From Shinella sp. WSJ-2 (GTDB taxonomy: Bacteria; Pseudomonadota; Alphaproteobacteria; Rhizobiales; Rhizobiaceae): a stretch of DNA of 64,000 nt. The stretch spans positions 496,001-560,000 of the forward strand of contig NZ_QWBU01000001.1 in the NCBI RefSeq assembly GCF_003432075.1, read 5' to 3'. How positions within the stretch are numbered: the stretch's first letter is position 1; every line of letters starts with the position of its first letter. The position numbers were made by a program, and so were the translations under genes. Positions 9,458-21,013 of the stretch are shown here, in pieces. The notes beneath the pieces are model-generated. The model was not told the DNA's origin and made no database searches. It worked only from the letters and a program-made list of their open reading frames with translations.

Positions 9458-10575
9458 GGCCGTTCTCCCTTGAATTGCGCTATGGTCTTGCCGCCCGCAA
9501 TAGCCTCAACCATCAAGGCGAGCAAGCGCGCGGCATCCGGTTTGCCCGCCTTTCTGGCATTCGCCGCCATGGCGGCCATGCCCGAAGGATCGTGCATCGC
9601 CTTGGAAACGATGCTTGCAAGGCGCTCCGTCGAAAGCTCGGATTGCGCGATCACCTTCGCCCCGCCGCCCGAGGCAAGTGCTGCGGCATTCGCCGCCTGG
9701 TCATGATCGAGCGCGTAGGGATAGGGCACCAGAACGGACGGGCGGCCGATGACAGAGACTTCCGAAACGGTTGAGGCGCCGGAGCGGCTGATGATCAGGT
9801 GCGCACGGCCGATGCGCTCGGCCATATCACTGAAGAACGGCGAGACCTCGGCGGGAATGGCCAGATCGGCATAGGTGCGCACCACCTCGTCACGATCTTC
9901 CGGCCGCGCCTGCTGGGTGATCTTCAGCCGCGCACGATCGGCCGACTCCAGTGCCGCAATCGCCGAAGGAATGGCCTTGGAAAAGAACTGCGCGCCCTGG
10001 CTGCCGCCGAACACGACGAGGCGGAATTCGCCATCGGTCGAGGCTTCATAAGCGATGTTTGCAGCCTCGAGCACGGCCGGACGCACCGGGTTGCCCGTCG
10101 TCACCGTCTTTTCGGAATACTGTCCACCCGTCTCCGGGAGGAAGCCGCCGGCAATCGCCTTGACGCGGGCGGCAAGCGCCTTGTTGGCGCGGCCCATCAC
10201 GGCGTTCTGCTCGTGGATCATCGAGGGAATGCCCATGCCGGTCGCGGCCAGAAGCGGCGGCACGGTAGGATAGCCGCCGAAGCCGACGACGACCTTCGGC
10301 TTCAGCCGTGCCATCAGTTTGCGCGCGACGCGAATGCCCTTCCACAGCGTGAACAGCGATTTGGCGACACTGATCGGGTTCTTCGAGCCGATCGTCGCGG
10401 AGGGCACGACATGGATTTCGTCGGCGGGAAATTTGCCGGCGAAGCGCTCGGCGCGGCTGTCGGTGACGAGATGCACCGACCAGCCGCCGGCCTTCAGCTC
10501 ATGGGCGAGCGCCTCTGCGGGAAAGAGATGGCCGCCGGTACCACCGGCGGCGAGAAGAACGATACCTTTGGTCAT
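9454..10575 (-). CDS. murG: UDP-GlcNAc:lipid I N-acetylglucosaminyltransferase MurG
   Basis: MurG transfers GlcNAc to lipid I at the inner face of the membrane to make lipid II. The 373-residue GT-B protein has the glycine-rich [10 protein letters not shown] at 11-20, [26 protein letters not shown], and in the C-terminal donor domain [35 protein letters not shown]. Nine bases separate it from ftsW upstream; its stop overlaps the murC start. Confidence 0.97.
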   Translation of the reverse strand: MTKGIVLLAAGGTGGHLFPAEALAHELKAGGWSVHLVTDSRAERFAGKFPADEIHVVPSATIGSKNPISVAKSLFTLWKGIRVARKLMARLKPKVVVGFGGYPTVPPLLAATGMGIPSMIHEQNAVMGRANKALAARVKAIAGGFLPETGGQYSEKTVTTGNPVRPAVLEAANIAYEASTDGEFRLVVFGGSQGAQFFSKAIPSAIAALESADRARLKITQQARPEDRDEVVRTYADLAIPAEVSPFFSDMAERIGRAHLIISRSGASTVSEVSVIGRPSVLVPYPYALDHDQAANAAALASGGGAKVIAQSELSTERLASIVSKAMHDPSGMAAMAANARKAGKPDAARLLALMVEAIAGGKTIAQFKGERP

Positions 10576-10584
10576 TCGAAACCC

Positions 10585-11739
10585 TTATTCAGCGGGCGCC
10601 ATGATGCCGCCGCGGAAGAGGCTGCGCTCGGAGGCGCGCTTTTCGGGACGGTGTCGGGTCAGCGCCAGGATGAAGCCGGCCGTCACGCAGATCGCGATCA
10701 TGGATGAGCCACCATAAGAAATGAGCGGCAGCGTCATGCCCTTGGCCGGCAGCAGTTCGAGATTGACGCCGATGTTGATCATCGACTGGATGCCGAGCTG
10801 CAGCACGAGGCCGGCGACGGCGAAGCGCGTGAAGTCGTTGCGCTCCTTGAAGGCATGGTTGAGGCCGCGCATCACCACGAAGGCGAAGATCGCGACGATG
10901 ACCATGCAGAAGATGATGCCGAACTCTTCCGCCGCGACGGAGAAGATGAAGTCGGTGTGGCTGTCCGGGATGATCCGCTTGACGGTGCCTTCGCCCGGCC
11001 CCTGGCCGAACCAGTTGCCGCGAATGATGGCCTCGCGCGCGGTGTCCATCTGGAACGTGTCGCCTTCACCGGTCATGAACTTGTCGATACGTCCCGCCAC
11101 GTGCGGCAGGAACGTATAGGCGGTGAGAAGGCCACCAACGGCCGCGCCGCCGAGGATGATGATCCACAGCCAGGGCATGCCGGCCATGAAGAACATGCCG
11201 CCCCAGACGGCAGCTGTCAGAATGGTCTGGCCAAGGTCGGGCTGGGCGACGAGCAGCGCCGCGACGATGCCGAACAGGATGATGGCGAAGAGATTGCCGG
11301 GGATTTCCGGCTGGCGGGCATGTTCGGAAAACAGCCAGGCGCAAATGATGACGAAGGCCGGCTTCATGAATTCCGACGGCTGGATGGAGAGGCTGCCGAT
11401 GGAAATCCAGCGCCGCGAACCCTTCACCTCGACGCCGAAGAACAGAGCCAGCACCATGGCCGCAAGCGACACGATCAGCAGGATCATCGCCGCCCGCCGC
11501 ACCTGGCGCGGCGACAGGAAGGAGATGCCGAACATGATGGCGATGGCCGGTACGAGGAACATCGCGTGGCGCCGCACGAAGTGGAAGCTGTCGAGGCCGA
11601 TGCGCTCGGCAACCGCCGGGCTTGCCGCGAAGGACAGCATGAAACCCAGCCCCATCAAAAGGATGAAGGCCGCGAGGAAGTAGCGGTCTATCGTCCAGAA
11701 CCAGTCCGCCAATGCACCACGTTCGGCACGACTAACCAT
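10585..11739 (-). CDS. ftsW: Septal peptidoglycan polymerase FtsW (SEDS family)
   Basis: FtsW is the SEDS glycosyltransferase that polymerises lipid II at the septum with FtsI. The 384-residue protein has about ten membrane segments. Family motifs include SIQPSEFMKPAFV, SHTDFIFSVAAEEFG and, near the C-terminus, ELLPAKGMTLPLISYGGSSM. It lies between murD (69 bp upstream) and murG (9 bp downstream), the usual dcw order. Confidence 0.97.
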   Translation of the reverse strand: MVSRAERGALADWFWTIDRYFLAAFILLMGLGFMLSFAASPAVAERIGLDSFHFVRRHAMFLVPAIAIMFGISFLSPRQVRRAAMILLIVSLAAMVLALFFGVEVKGSRRWISIGSLSIQPSEFMKPAFVIICAWLFSEHARQPEIPGNLFAIILFGIVAALLVAQPDLGQTILTAAVWGGMFFMAGMPWLWIIILGGAAVGGLLTAYTFLPHVAGRIDKFMTGEGDTFQMDTAREAIIRGNWFGQGPGEGTVKRIIPDSHTDFIFSVAAEEFGIIFCMVIVAIFAFVVMRGLNHAFKERNDFTRFAVAGLVLQLGIQSMINIGVNLELLPAKGMTLPLISYGGSSMIAICVTAGFILALTRHRPEKRASERSLFRGGIMAPAE

Positions 11740-11808
11740 GTCTCTTTCCCCTGTTTCAGATCAATTCCGGATCGAGCCGCCGCACGCGCCTGCCGGAATT
11801 TCACGATG

Positions 11809-13206
11809 TCAAACGGCGACCAGCATGGACACGCCCGGCACACCGGCCACGTGTTTCACGAAGGCATCGCCCCGCACTTCAAAATTCTTGTACTGGTCGA
11901 AGCTTGCGCAAGCCGGGGAGAGCAGAACGGCAACGGGACCGTTGCCATCTTTCTCCGCGTCCGCCGCTGCGTCCGCCACGGCCTTTTCCAGCGTGCCCGA
12001 CATTTCATGGGCGACGGCGCCGCCGAGCATCTCGGCAAAGGCCGGCGCCGCTTCGCCGATCAGGTAGGCCTTGGCGATCTTCGGGAAGAAGCTGCCGAGC
12101 GAGGAAATGCCCCCCTCCTTCGGCACGCCGCCGGCAATCCAGTAGATCCGCTCGAAGCTCGACAGCGCGGGCGCTGCCGCATCGGCATTGGTCGCCTTGG
12201 AATCGTTGACGAAGAGCGTGTCACCCCTGCGGCCGACCGGCTGCATGCGATGCTTCAGGCCGGGGAAGGACGCAAGGCCCGCCCGGATTTCGTTTTCGTC
12301 GATACCGACGGCGAGGCAGGCCGCAAATGCCGCCGCCGCATTCTGGGCGTTGTGATTGCCGCGCAGCGTTTGGATCAGCGAGAGATCGGCAATCTCGCGC
12401 GTCGCGCCGCCCTGCGCGAGGATCAGCCGGGAACCTTCGGCATAGATACCGTCGGCCAACACATTGCGCTTGGAGATGCGCACGACCCTGGTGCCGGCGC
12501 GTTCGATGCGGTCGGCGATGATCTCGCAATAGGTGTCGTCAACGCCGACGACCGCCGTCTTGCTGCCCGCGACCAGCCGCTCCTTGACGTCGGCATAGTG
12601 CTGCATCGAGCCGTGACGGTCGAGATGATCAGGCGTCAGGTTCAGCAGGATGCCGGCGGACGGGTTCAGCGTCGGCGCGAGGTCGATCTGGTAGGACGAG
12701 CACTCGACGACGTAGAAGCGGCCCGCCTTAGGCGGATCGAGTGTCAGCACGGCCGTTCCGATATTGCCGCCGAGCTGCGTGTCGCGGCCGCTTGCCTTGA
12801 GGATATGGGCAATGAGCGCAGTGGTGGTCGACTTGCCGTTCGTGCCGGTGATGGCGATGAACGGGCAATCGGGCGCATGCGCACGGCGCTCGCGGGCGAA
12901 AAGCTCGACGTCGCCGATGATCTCGACGCCGGCAGCGTTTGCAAGCTCGGCGCTCCAGTGCGGCTTCGGGTGGGTCAGCGGCACGCCAGGCGAGAGCACC
13001 AGCGCGTCGATGGCCTTCCAGTCGAGCGCGCGCAGATCACCGGTCTTCACACCGGCAGCGGAAGCATTCTCGACGCTTGCGGCGCTGTCGTCCCAGGCGG
13101 TTACATCGGCCCCACCGGCGGCGAGCGCCAGCGCGGTCGCCAGACCCGAGCCGCCGAGCCCGAAGAGCGCGACCGACTTTCCCTTCAATGTGGTGACGGG
13201 GATCAT
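11809..13206 (-). CDS. murD: UDP-N-acetylmuramoyl-L-alanine--D-glutamate ligase MurD
   Basis: MurD adds D-glutamate to UDP-MurNAc-L-Ala. Beginning at the ATG at 13206 the product is 465 residues: Rossmann domain with FGLGGSGLA at 15-23, P-loop GTNGKSTTT at 121-129, and the ligase domain with DHLDRHGSM. The reading frame stays open another 330 bp upstream into mraY, but that extension is a shadow of mra[21 protein letters not shown] is the expected N-terminus and starts 8 bp after the mraY stop. Confidence 0.96.
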   Translation of the reverse strand: MIPVTTLKGKSVALFGLGGSGLATALALAAGGADVTAWDDSAASVENASAAGVKTGDLRALDWKAIDALVLSPGVPLTHPKPHWSAELANAAGVEIIGDVELFARERRAHAPDCPFIAITGTNGKSTTTALIAHILKASGRDTQLGGNIGTAVLTLDPPKAGRFYVVECSSYQIDLAPTLNPSAGILLNLTPDHLDRHGSMQHYADVKERLVAGSKTAVVGVDDTYCEIIADRIERAGTRVVRISKRNVLADGIYAEGSRLILAQGGATREIADLSLIQTLRGNHNAQNAAAAFAACLAVGIDENEIRAGLASFPGLKHRMQPVGRRGDTLFVNDSKATNADAAAPALSSFERIYWIAGGVPKEGGISSLGSFFPKIAKAYLIGEAAPAFAEMLGGAVAHEMSGTLEKAVADAAADAEKDGNGPVAVLLSPACASFDQYKNFEVRGDAFVKHVAGVPGVSMLVAV

Positions 13207-13214
13207 CGCAGGCC

Positions 13215-14315
13215 TTACCGCAGCTTGAGCGTGGAAAGGCCGACCAGCGCCAGGATGACGGCGATGATCCAGAAACGGATGACGACCTGGCTTTCCGTCC
13301 AGCCCTTCTTTTCGAAGTGGTGGTGGATCGGCGCCATCAGGAAGACGCGCTTGCCGGTGAGCTTGAACGAGCCGACCTGGATGATGACCGACAGCGTCTC
13401 CATGACGAACAGACCGCCGATGATGGCCATGACGATCTCGTGCTTGGTGGCGACGGCAACCGTGCCGATGAGCCCGCCGAGCGCCAGCGAGCCGGTGTCG
13501 CCCATGAAGATGGCGGCCGGCGGCGCGTTGAACCACAGGAAGCCGAGACCGGCCCCGATGACGGCGCCGAGCACGACGGCAAGTTCCCCAGTGCCGGGCA
13601 CGAAATGGATCTGCAGGTAGTTGGCGAAAACCGCGTTGCCGGCGAGATACGCGATGACGCCGAACGAGGCCGCCGAGATCATGACCGGAACCGTGGCGAG
13701 GCCGTCAAGCCCATCCGTCAGGTTGACCGCGTTACCGGCCGCGACGATGACGAAGCCGCCGAAGAGCACAAAGAAGATGCCGAGATTGACCAGCAGGTCC
13801 TTGGCGAAGGGGAAGGCGATGGACGAGCCGAAGGTGGAGCCAGCCGGGCCGGTGGCAAGCGACGCGCGCATCATGAAGAAGGTCGCCGCCCCGGCGATCA
13901 GGAATTCCAGGCCAAGCCGCGCCTTGCCGGAAAAGCCCTTGTCGGTCTGCTTGGTGACTTTCAGGTAGTCGTCATAGAAGCCGATGGCGCCGAAGCCGAG
14001 GGTGACGAGCAGCGTGGCGACCACGTAGACATTGGACAGGTCGGCCCAGAGCAGCGCGCTGCCGACGATGCCGGCCAGGATCATCAGGCCGCCCATGGTC
14101 GGCGTGCCGGCCTTCTTGAAATGCGTCTGGGGACCGTCGGCGCGGATCGGCTGGCCCTTGCCCTGGCGGATGCGCAACGACGAGATGATCATCGGTCCGA
14201 ACAGGAAGACGATCGTAGCGGAGGTGAACAGCGCAGCGCCGGTCCGGAAAGTAATGTAGCGAAACAGGTTGAACACCTGGATGGTGTCCGCCAGTTCGAC
14301 GAGCCAAAGCAGCAT
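13215..14315 (-). CDS. mraY: Phospho-N-acetylmuramoyl-pentapeptide transferase MraY
   Basis: MraY is the integral membrane enzyme that transfers phospho-MurNAc-pentapeptide to undecaprenyl phosphate, forming lipid I. The 366-residue product has about ten helices, the aspartate motif [16 protein letters not shown] and [12 protein letters not shown], and near the C-terminus [12 protein letters not shown] with the catalytic-site histidines. I start at the ATG at 14315 ([15 protein letters not shown]), preceded by AAAGGG; a GTG six bases upstream is in frame. There is a 118-bp gap to murF upstream. Confidence 0.96.
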   Translation of the reverse strand: MLLWLVELADTIQVFNLFRYITFRTGAALFTSATIVFLFGPMIISSLRIRQGKGQPIRADGPQTHFKKAGTPTMGGLMILAGIVGSALLWADLSNVYVVATLLVTLGFGAIGFYDDYLKVTKQTDKGFSGKARLGLEFLIAGAATFFMMRASLATGPAGSTFGSSIAFPFAKDLLVNLGIFFVLFGGFVIVAAGNAVNLTDGLDGLATVPVMISAASFGVIAYLAGNAVFANYLQIHFVPGTGELAVVLGAVIGAGLGFLWFNAPPAAIFMGDTGSLALGGLIGTVAVATKHEIVMAIIGGLFVMETLSVIIQVGSFKLTGKRVFLMAPIHHHFEKKGWTESQVVIRFWIIAVILALVGLSTLKLR

Positions 14316-14433
14316 TGTCACCCTTTCCCCAAAAGGTTCTCCGAAGCGTCCGCGGCGTGACAGGCCGGCGGACAGAGAAGCAAATCACATAAAGAAGAAG
14401 GTCCGGCAGACGTCTGTCCAGCCGAACCCCTCC

Positions 14434-15867
14434 TCAACTCTCGCGTTCCCCTTCGGAGAACGTCGGATATTTGTCAAGCAGAGCCGTAACGATGCGGCTG
14501 AAACCCGTACCCTTGGACGATTTTACGACCAATACGTCGCCGGCACGCACGGCATCCAGCGCGTATTTGGCAAGCTCGTCGGCCGTATCGCGATATTCGC
14601 GGTTCACGCCTTCGGGCAACGCATCGCGCAGCGACGCCATATCGGGGCCACCGAGCCAGACATCGGCGATGCCGGCCTCGACAAGCGGCTCGGCAAGCCC
14701 GGCATGCACGGCGGGCGAATGTTCACCCATTTCCAACATGTCGCCGAGCACGGCGATGCGGCGTCCGCCGGCCTGCGGCTGGGCATCGCGCAAAAGCGCG
14801 ATCGCCGCCCGCATAGAGGCCGGGTTGGCATTGTAGCTCTCGTCGATCAGCGTGAACCAGCCGCCGTCCTTGGCGAGCCGGTAGCGCCGGCCGCGGCCTT
14901 TTTCGGCCTGCATGGTGGCAAGGCCACCCATCGCCCGCTCGATATCCGCCCCCGCCAGATGCACGGCGCCGAGTACGGCAACGGCGTTTTCGGCGATATG
15001 CCGACCGGGCGCGCCCATCGGCACCTCCAGCGTCTGGCCGCCGACGGCGGCGCGCAGCAGGCTGCCCTCACCGCTCGGCAGGAAATCGAGCAGACGGAAT
15101 TCCGCCTTGGGATCGGCCCCGAAGGAATGGATATGCGCGACGCCGGCCGTCTTAGCCGCCTCTTCGAGGAAACCGAACTGTTCGTTGTCGCGGTTGAGAA
15201 TGGCATGACCACCCGGCACGACACCTTCGAAGATCTCGGCCTTGGCGGCGGCGATCTCCTCGAGGTCGCGGAAATTGCCGAGATGGGCCGGCGCGATCGT
15301 CGTGATCATCGCGATATGCGGGCGCACCATGGCGACCAGCGGGCGGATTTCGTTGGCATGGTTCATGCCGATTTCGAAAATACCGTAATCGGTGGTCTCG
15401 GGCATGCGCGCCAGCGTCAGCGGCACGCCCCAATGGTTGTTGAACGAGGCGACGGAGGCATGGACACTGCCGGAAGGCGACAGAGCCTGGCGCAGCATCT
15501 CCTTGCTTGTCGTCTTGCCGACCGAGCCGGTGACGGCGATGATGCGGGCGGCCGTGCGGTCGCGCGCCGCGCAGCCGAGATCGACCAGCGCCTGCAAAAC
15601 GTCCTGCACCACGATCATGGGCGTCACGAGACGGCCGAGCGCCGGCAGCTTGCCTTCGCTGACGACGAGCAGCGACGCACCATTGGCAACGGCGAAGCTC
15701 GCAAAGTCATGCCCGTCGACGCGGTCGCCCTTGATGGCGAAAAACGCCTCGCCGGCGCCGATCGCGCGGCTGTCGATGGAAATGCCGGTGATGCCCTGCG
15801 GCAGGTTGCCGATGGGGCGGCCGTGCATGGCGGCAATGAGATCAGCGCTGGTCCAGAGCCATTTCAC
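14434..15867 (-). CDS. murF: UDP-MurNAc-tripeptide--D-Ala-D-Ala ligase MurF
   Basis: MurF attaches the D-Ala-D-Ala made by Ddl to the tripeptide precursor, completing the UDP-MurNAc-pentapeptide. The 477-residue protein shows the P-loop [12 protein letters not shown] at 114-125, the [13 protein letters not shown] segment, and [14 protein letters not shown] in the ligase domain. It overlaps murE by 4 bp (15864-15867). Intact. Confidence 0.97.
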   Translation of the reverse strand: MKWLWTSADLIAAMHGRPIGNLPQGITGISIDSRAIGAGEAFFAIKGDRVDGHDFASFAVANGASLLVVSEGKLPALGRLVTPMIVVQDVLQALVDLGCAARDRTAARIIAVTGSVGKTTSKEMLRQALSPSGSVHASVASFNNHWGVPLTLARMPETTDYGIFEIGMNHANEIRPLVAMVRPHIAMITTIAPAHLGNFRDLEEIAAAKAEIFEGVVPGGHAILNRDNEQFGFLEEAAKTAGVAHIHSFGADPKAEFRLLDFLPSGEGSLLRAAVGGQTLEVPMGAPGRHIAENAVAVLGAVHLAGADIERAMGGLATMQAEKGRGRRYRLAKDGGWFTLIDESYNANPASMRAAIALLRDAQPQAGGRRIAVLGDMLEMGEHSPAVHAGLAEPLVEAGIADVWLGGPDMASLRDALPEGVNREYRDTADELAKYALDAVRAGDVLVVKSSKGTGFSRIVTALLDKYPTFSEGERES

Positions 15868-17315
15868 CGGTCGAGTTCCTCCAGCGCCTTGCGCAATTCG
15901 GCATGGTCGGAGAACGGCAGCGTCACCGCGCCCACGGTCTGTCCCTCTTCATGCCCCTTGCCGGCAACGATCAGCGTATCGCCCGACTGCAGCATCTTGA
16001 CCGCGGCGCGGATCGCTTCGGCCCGATCACCGATCTCGGTCGCACCGGTGGCCGCAGCCATGATCTCGGAGCGGATGACGGCGGGCACTTCCGAACGCGG
16101 ATTGTCGTCGGTGACGATGACCACATCCGCCAGACGCGTGGCGATCTCGCCCATGATCGGGCGCTTGCCCTTGTCGCGATCGCCGCCGCAGCCGAAGACC
16201 ACGATGACGCGACCGGTGGTGAAGGGGCGCACGGAGGTCAGCACATTTTCAAGCGCATCCGGCTTGTGCGCATAATCGACATAGGTGAGCGCACCGTTCT
16301 TCGCGTGACCGACCAGTTCGAGGCGGCCGGGCGCGCCGATCAGCTTTTCGAGCGCCGCCATGGCCGTGGCGGCCGGTACGCCCGTCGACATGGCAAGGCC
16401 CGCCGCGACAAGCGCATTCGCCACCTGGAAATCGCCGGCCAGCGGAATATGCACTTCAAAAATATCGTCGCCGACATGGATTTCGGCGGTCTGCTTGTGG
16501 CGGAAATGCTCGACGCGCTTCAGGGCGAGATAATCGCCCTTGCGGCCGACCATGCGCACGTCGAGACCCGCCTTATGCGCCGCGTCGATGGCTTGGCCCG
16601 ACCATTCGTCGTCAGCATAGATCACGGCAGGCAGCCCCTTGGCGAGCAGCGTATCGAACAGCCGCATCTTGGAGGCCATGTAGTGCTCGACCGTGGGATG
16701 ATAATCCATGTGGTCACGGCCAAGATTGGTGAAGGCGGCGGCGGCAAGTTTCACACCGTCGAGCCGCGCCTGGTCGAGGCCGTGGCTGGAGGCTTCCATC
16801 GCGGCATGGGTGACGCCGGCATCGGCGAGTTCGGCAAGCAGCGCATGCAGCGATACCGGATCGGGCGTCGTCAGCGAACCATAATCGTTGCGGCCCGGTG
16901 CCACGACGCCGGTCGTGCCGATCATAGCGGCCGGGTGGCCTGCATAGGCCCAGATCTGGCGCGTGAAGGAGGCGACGGAGGTCTTGCCCGCGGTGCCGGT
17001 CACGGCGACCATGGTTTCCGGCTGGCGGCCATAGAATTTCGCGGCGGCAAGCGCCAGGAAGCGGCGCGGCTCGGCAACGGCGATGACAGGAACGGCGGCT
17101 TCGACCGAAACGCCCTCCGCGACCACGACGGCCGCGGCGCCGCGCGAGACGGCATCGGCAATGAAGGCGCTGCCGTCTGCCTTGGTGCCCGTCAGAGCGA
17201 CAAAGAGATCGCCCGGCTTCGCCTTCCGGCTGTCGCTCGTGATACCACTTATCGTCGCGGCGGCTGCGGCGCCCAGGTCGTTGGCTTCGGGTCCGGCGAG
17301 GTCACTGATCTTCAT
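15864..17315 (-). CDS. murE: UDP-MurNAc-L-Ala-D-Glu--meso-diaminopimelate ligase MurE
   Basis: MurE adds the third residue of the stem peptide. The 483-residue product has P-loop [11 protein letters not shown] at 107-117 and the DNPR box ([11 protein letters not shown]), the established marker for meso-diaminopimelate rather than lysine, so this organism makes mDAP-type peptidoglycan. [16 protein letters not shown] is the family's central motif. The ATG at 17315 is 64 bp after the ftsI stop; the gene overlaps murF downstream. Confidence 0.97.
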   Translation of the reverse strand: MKISDLAGPEANDLGAAAAATISGITSDSRKAKPGDLFVALTGTKADGSAFIADAVSRGAAAVVVAEGVSVEAAVPVIAVAEPRRFLALAAAKFYGRQPETMVAVTGTAGKTSVASFTRQIWAYAGHPAAMIGTTGVVAPGRNDYGSLTTPDPVSLHALLAELADAGVTHAAMEASSHGLDQARLDGVKLAAAAFTNLGRDHMDYHPTVEHYMASKMRLFDTLLAKGLPAVIYADDEWSGQAIDAAHKAGLDVRMVGRKGDYLALKRVEHFRHKQTAEIHVGDDIFEVHIPLAGDFQVANALVAAGLAMSTGVPAATAMAALEKLIGAPGRLELVGHAKNGALTYVDYAHKPDALENVLTSVRPFTTGRVIVVFGCGGDRDKGKRPIMGEIATRLADVVIVTDDNPRSEVPAVIRSEIMAAATGATEIGDRAEAIRAAVKMLQSGDTLIVAGKGHEEGQTVGAVTLPFSDHAELRKALEELDR

Positions 17316-17379
17316 TATCCGCTCTATTGCTGTCTATGGGTGCCGTCTCCGTCTCGAATCGGCATCCCCTCTTCTCCGG

Positions 17380-19122
17380 TCAATAAGACACAAGCGTGGC
17401 AGACCCGTCCTCACCAAATTTCGGCTTTACACCGAGAAGGGCGGCAGAGCGGCGGATGATCTCGCCCACCATGGGGGCGGCGTTGCTGCCGGCGGTGCGG
17501 CCGCCGCCCTCGCCGGTCTGCGGCGCATCGATGAAGGTCAGAACCACATATTTCGGGTCGTCGATCGGGAAGCCGGACAGGAAGGCGTTGAAGTTCTGCG
17601 TGTTGGAATAGCGCCCGCCGACGACCTTGTTGGCCGTGCCGGTCTTGCCGCCGACATTGAAGCCGGGAACGAGCGAACGGCGGCCGGAACCGTCATTGGC
17701 GTTGAGCTTGAAGAGATAGCGCATGTTCTCGACGGTCTGCGGGTGAATGACCACCTTGGCGATCTCGTCGGCCTCTTCCTGCGTGCGCGGCAGGAAGGTG
17801 GGGTTGAAGAGCTTGCCGCCATTGATGAGCGCCGCACCGGCAACGGCGGTCTGCAGCGGCGTCGTGGAAACGCCGTGGCCGAAGGAGATGGTGATCGAGT
17901 TGATCTTCTTCCATTCGCGCGGCTGGGTCGGCGTTTTGACCTCCGGCAGCTCGGTATCCATCCTCGTCAGCAGGCCGAGCCGGGTCAAGAACTCCTTGTG
18001 ACCGGCGATACCGACGACGTCGGCCTCCTTGGCCGTGCCGATGTTCGACGAATACTGGAAGATTTCCGGCACGGTGAGGATTCGGTGCTTGCCGTGGAAA
18101 TCCTTGATGGTGAAGCCGCCGATGCGGATCGGCGCGCGCGCGTCGAAACTGTCGGTGATCTTCACCTTGCCCGAATCGAGCGCCATGGCGGTGGTGAAGC
18201 TCTTGAAGGTCGAGCCCATCTCGAACGTGCCGTTCGACATGCGGTTCATCCAGCCTTCCTTGGCGCCTTCCGCTGGGTTGTTCGGATCATAGTCAGGATA
18301 GGAGGCCATGGCGAGCACCTCGCCCGTGCGCACGTCGAGCACGACGGCACCGGCGGCGATCGCCTTGTACTTCTCCATGCCCTCCTTGACCACTTCGCGC
18401 ACGATGGCCTGCACGCGGATGTCGATGGAAAGGCGCACCGGCTCCAGCTTGGCGTCGCTCGTCATGCCGATGGCGGCCAAGTCGGCGAGACCCTGGCTGT
18501 CGATGTAGCGCTCCATGCCGGCAATGCCGCGGTTGTCGATGTTGACGTGACCGAGGATGTGCGACGCCGTCGCTCCGCCCGGATAGAAGCGGCGCTTTTC
18601 CGGCCGGAAGCCGACGCCGGGAATGCCGAGCGCGAGGATCTTGCTCTGCTGCTTGGGCGTCAGCTGGCGCTTCAGCCACTGGAAGCGGGATTTCGAGGTG
18701 AGCTTGCGGTAGATGCCGCGGCGGTCGAGATCCGGCAGCACGGTCGCCAGCATTTCGACGGCTTCGTCCGCATCGACGATCTTGTGCGGCTCGGCATAGA
18801 GCGAGACGGTGCGGATGTCGGTCGCCAGGATTTCGCCGTTGCGGTCGATGATATCGGGACGCGAAGCCATCAAATGGTCTGCCGGGCCAATGGAGGACAC
18901 CGTCTCGGACGAGGCCATGCCGTATTGCACGAGGCGGCCGCCGATAACGGCATAGGCCATGCCGAAGCAGCAGATCATGACGGCAACGCGGCTGCGGGCC
19001 TGCGAGCCGGAACGCTTGCGCGTGCCCTCGAAGGCCGGGCCTCCAGCGCCGGTATTGTTGTTGCCGCCGGCGCTGAAATGCGCCTTGCTCTTGACGACCA
19101 TGATGCGGGAGAGAAAGGACAT
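17380..19122 (-). CDS. ftsI: Septal transpeptidase FtsI (PBP3)
   Basis: FtsI is the class B penicillin-binding protein that cross-links septal peptidoglycan with FtsW. The 580-residue protein has a long basic cytoplasmic tail, one membrane anchor at about 45-65, the dimerisation domain, and the transpeptidase triad: S304-T-F-K307 (nucleophile in GSTFKSFT), S358-S-N360 and K494-T-G496. Its first base overlaps the end of ftsL. The tail (about 45 residues) is longer than in E. coli. Confidence 0.96.
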   Translation of the reverse strand: MSFLSRIMVVKSKAHFSAGGNNNTGAGGPAFEGTRKRSGSQARSRVAVMICCFGMAYAVIGGRLVQYGMASSETVSSIGPADHLMASRPDIIDRNGEILATDIRTVSLYAEPHKIVDADEAVEMLATVLPDLDRRGIYRKLTSKSRFQWLKRQLTPKQQSKILALGIPGVGFRPEKRRFYPGGATASHILGHVNIDNRGIAGMERYIDSQGLADLAAIGMTSDAKLEPVRLSIDIRVQAIVREVVKEGMEKYKAIAAGAVVLDVRTGEVLAMASYPDYDPNNPAEGAKEGWMNRMSNGTFEMGSTFKSFTTAMALDSGKVKITDSFDARAPIRIGGFTIKDFHGKHRILTVPEIFQYSSNIGTAKEADVVGIAGHKEFLTRLGLLTRMDTELPEVKTPTQPREWKKINSITISFGHGVSTTPLQTAVAGAALINGGKLFNPTFLPRTQEEADEIAKVVIHPQTVENMRYLFKLNANDGSGRRSLVPGFNVGGKTGTANKVVGGRYSNTQNFNAFLSGFPIDDPKYVVLTFIDAPQTGEGGGRTAGSNAAPMVGEIIRRSAALLGVKPKFGEDGSATLVSY

Positions 19123-19532
19123 CAGTTTGCCACCGATCCGGTTTGGATTGCGTCCGTGTTCTTCTTCTTGGTGTTTTTCTTGCCGTCGGCGACCTTCGCG
19201 TCCGCCTTGGCATCCTTGGCCGGCTCCAGCGCCGGCAGCTCGGCCATCGGCATCGGCAGCTCGTTCGGCTGCACCAGCTGGGTCGATTCGGTCGGCACGA
19301 GCTTCAAGTCGCCTTCAAAAGTCTTGACGAGGCGGTTGAGACGGCTTGGCTGGGTCAGCAGCGCCCAGTCGGCCTTGAGAAGGTCGATCGTGTCCTCCTC
19401 AAGCTTGATCTCGGCGTCGAGCTTGCGCACTTCTTCCTGCTTGTTCTCAGCCTGATGCTTGAGCGAATAGGTGACGGTGGCGGCTGCGGTCATGACGGCG
19501 ATCAGCACGACATCAAGGGTACGGAACATCAC
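19122..19532 (-). CDS. ftsL: Cell division protein FtsL (small bitopic)
   Basis: A 136-residue bitopic protein: membrane segment at about 5-22 (LDVVLIAVMTAAATVTYSL), a coiled coil at about 25-55 rich in Glu/Lys, then a low-complexity Ala/Lys tail (AKDAKADAKVADGKKNTKKKN). Topology and position between rsmH and ftsI identify it as FtsL, which joins FtsQ and FtsB in the divisome. Sequence conservation of FtsL is weak, so context carries much of the call. Directly abuts rsmH (no gap). Confidence 0.88.
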   Translation of the reverse strand: MMFRTLDVVLIAVMTAAATVTYSLKHQAENKQEEVRKLDAEIKLEEDTIDLLKADWALLTQPSRLNRLVKTFEGDLKLVPTESTQLVQPNELPMPMAELPALEPAKDAKADAKVADGKKNTKKKNTDAIQTGSVAN

Positions 19533-20558
19533 TCAGCTTCCCATCTTCTCGATGCTGGCAAGGTTGGGCAGATTGAAAATCGACGGATCATCCGTCCCGG
19601 CAGGAGCGCTGGTGCGCTCGCCTGCCCTCAGCTTCGCGGATCTCGCACGCGGATTGACCGCGCTCTCCTCGTCGCTGGCTGCCACCATAGGGCGCCCGAC
19701 TGGTGCGAAGGTTGCGGCTTTGTCGTGAACTTCGGGCAGATGGCGCGAGCCCGCAGCCTTGCCCGAACGATCCTGGAAGAACTTTTTGACGATGCGGTCT
19801 TCCAGCGAATGGAAGGAGACGATCACGAGGCGCCCGCCCGGCTTCAGCGCCCGCTCGGCGGCAAACAGCGCCTCGGCAAGCTCGCCGAGCTCGTCATTGA
19901 CGAAGACGCGCAGCGCCTGGAAGACGCGCGTCGCCGGATGGATCTTGTCCTTGGCCTTGCGCGGCGTGGTCAGCTCGATGAGGTTGGCAAGCTGGCGCGT
20001 CGTCGTGAACGGCTCCTTCTCGCGCGCCTTCTCGATGGCGCGGGCGATGCGCCCCGCCTGTTTCTCTTCGCCGAGGAAGCCGAAGATGCGGATGAGGTCC
20101 GAGACCTTGGCGCGGTTCACCACGTCGGCGGCCGAAACGCCCGACGCGGACATGCGCATATCGAGCGGGCCGTTCTTCTGGAAGGAGAAGCCGCGCTCGG
20201 CCTCGTCGATCTGCATGGAGGAGACGCCGATGTCGAGCACGACGCCGTCGAGCCCGCCTGCTGGCGCGTGTTCGGCAAGCTCGGAAAAGCACGAATGGAT
20301 CAGGGTCAGCCGACCGCCGGACGCCTGGACGAGGTCCTGCCCGCCGGCAATGGCATTGGGATCGCGGTCGAGACCGATGACATCGGCACCGGCAGCGAGG
20401 ATCGCCGACGTGTAGCCGCCCGCTCCAAAGGTACCGTCGAGGATGACCTGCCCGGGTCTTGGCGCGAGTGCCTCGATGACCTCGGAGAGAAGAACCGGAA
20501 TGTGACGGACCGGTCCGCCATCGGCATCAGATAAACCTCCGCCAAGATCCGCCGCCAT
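19533..20558 (-). CDS. rsmH: 16S rRNA (cytosine-1402 N4) methyltransferase RsmH
   Basis: RsmH (MraW) methylates N4 of C1402 in the decoding centre of 16S rRNA. The 341-residue product has SAM motif [13 protein letters not shown] at 39-50, the N-terminal [30 protein letters not shown], and the conserved [13 protein letters not shown] near the C-terminus. The open frame extends 645 bp further upstream through mraZ but those codons are a shadow; the ATG at 20558 has GGAG 7 nt upstream and gives the standard N-terminus. 14 bp separate it from mraZ. Confidence 0.95.
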   Translation of the reverse strand: MAADLGGGLSDADGGPVRHIPVLLSEVIEALAPRPGQVILDGTFGAGGYTSAILAAGADVIGLDRDPNAIAGGQDLVQASGGRLTLIHSCFSELAEHAPAGGLDGVVLDIGVSSMQIDEAERGFSFQKNGPLDMRMSASGVSAADVVNRAKVSDLIRIFGFLGEEKQAGRIARAIEKAREKEPFTTTRQLANLIELTTPRKAKDKIHPATRVFQALRVFVNDELGELAEALFAAERALKPGGRLVIVSFHSLEDRIVKKFFQDRSGKAAGSRHLPEVHDKAATFAPVGRPMVAASDEESAVNPRARSAKLRAGERTSAPAGTDDPSIFNLPNLASIEKMGS

Positions 20559-20572
20559 TCCGATTCTCCGTC

Positions 20573-21013
20573 TTACCCCGAGCCCAGACCTCGCGTTCTG
20601 AACTCTTCCCGGGCCGCCGTCTGTGTGGCTTCGAATGTCTGCGGTGCCCAGAGCTGAAAATGATCGGCCCGACCGACAAAGGTCACGTCCGTGGTAATGC
20701 CCGTGAAGTCCCGGATGAAATCCGTGACTGCCAGACGCCCTTCGGAATCGAGCTTCATGAAGACCCCGCCCCCGTGGATCAGGAGCGACATCCGATTGGC
20801 TTTCGGCGAAAATACATCCTCGCTGGCGATCTGGCGCTCGAAACGATCGAGCAGATCCAGCCCACCGACGCTGATCGCCGGAAACATGAAGTCCTGGAAG
20901 CAATACAGCTCCCGGATGTCGCGCTGCGCGAGCACGGAGCGAAACGCCGAGGGAACGGAAACCCTCCCCTTGGCATCGATCCTGTTCGTCGCATTCGACA
21001 GGAACCGGTTCAT
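20573..21013 (-). CDS. mraZ: Transcriptional regulator MraZ
   Basis: MraZ is an AbrB-like ring-forming DNA-binding protein that represses the dcw operon in E. coli. The 146-residue product contains both DxxxR motifs: D13-AKG-R17 and D89-SEG-R93. I start at the ATG at 21013 ([20 protein letters not shown]), which matches family N-termini; an in-frame codon at 21079 adds a non-conserved Cys/Trp-rich stretch. The Shine-Dalgarno (GGGGAA) is rather far upstream, so the start is a little uncertain. Four TGGG repeats about 180 bp upstream are its likely operator. Confidence 0.93.
   Translation of the reverse strand: MNRFLSNATNRIDAKGRVSVPSAFRSVLAQRDIRELYCFQDFMFPAISVGGLDLLDRFERQIASEDVFSPKANRMSLLIHGGGVFMKLDSEGRLAVTDFIRDFTGITTDVTFVGRADHFQLWAPQTFEATQTAAREEFRTRGLGSG

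Noticed and set aside
8024-9706. Open frame of 560 codons on the plus strand
   Set aside because: Antisense to murC and murG, no domain, no ribosome-binding site.
10855-13620. Open frame of 921 codons on the plus strand
   Set aside because: It is antisense to ftsW, murD and mraY, which all have family motifs; its translation is Arg/His/Asp-rich with no recognisable domain. Long antisense frames are common in high-GC genomes.
17083-19455. Open frame of 790 codons on the plus strand
   Set aside because: Antisense to murE, ftsI and ftsL; composition is shadow-like (Arg, Asp, His, Gly rich).
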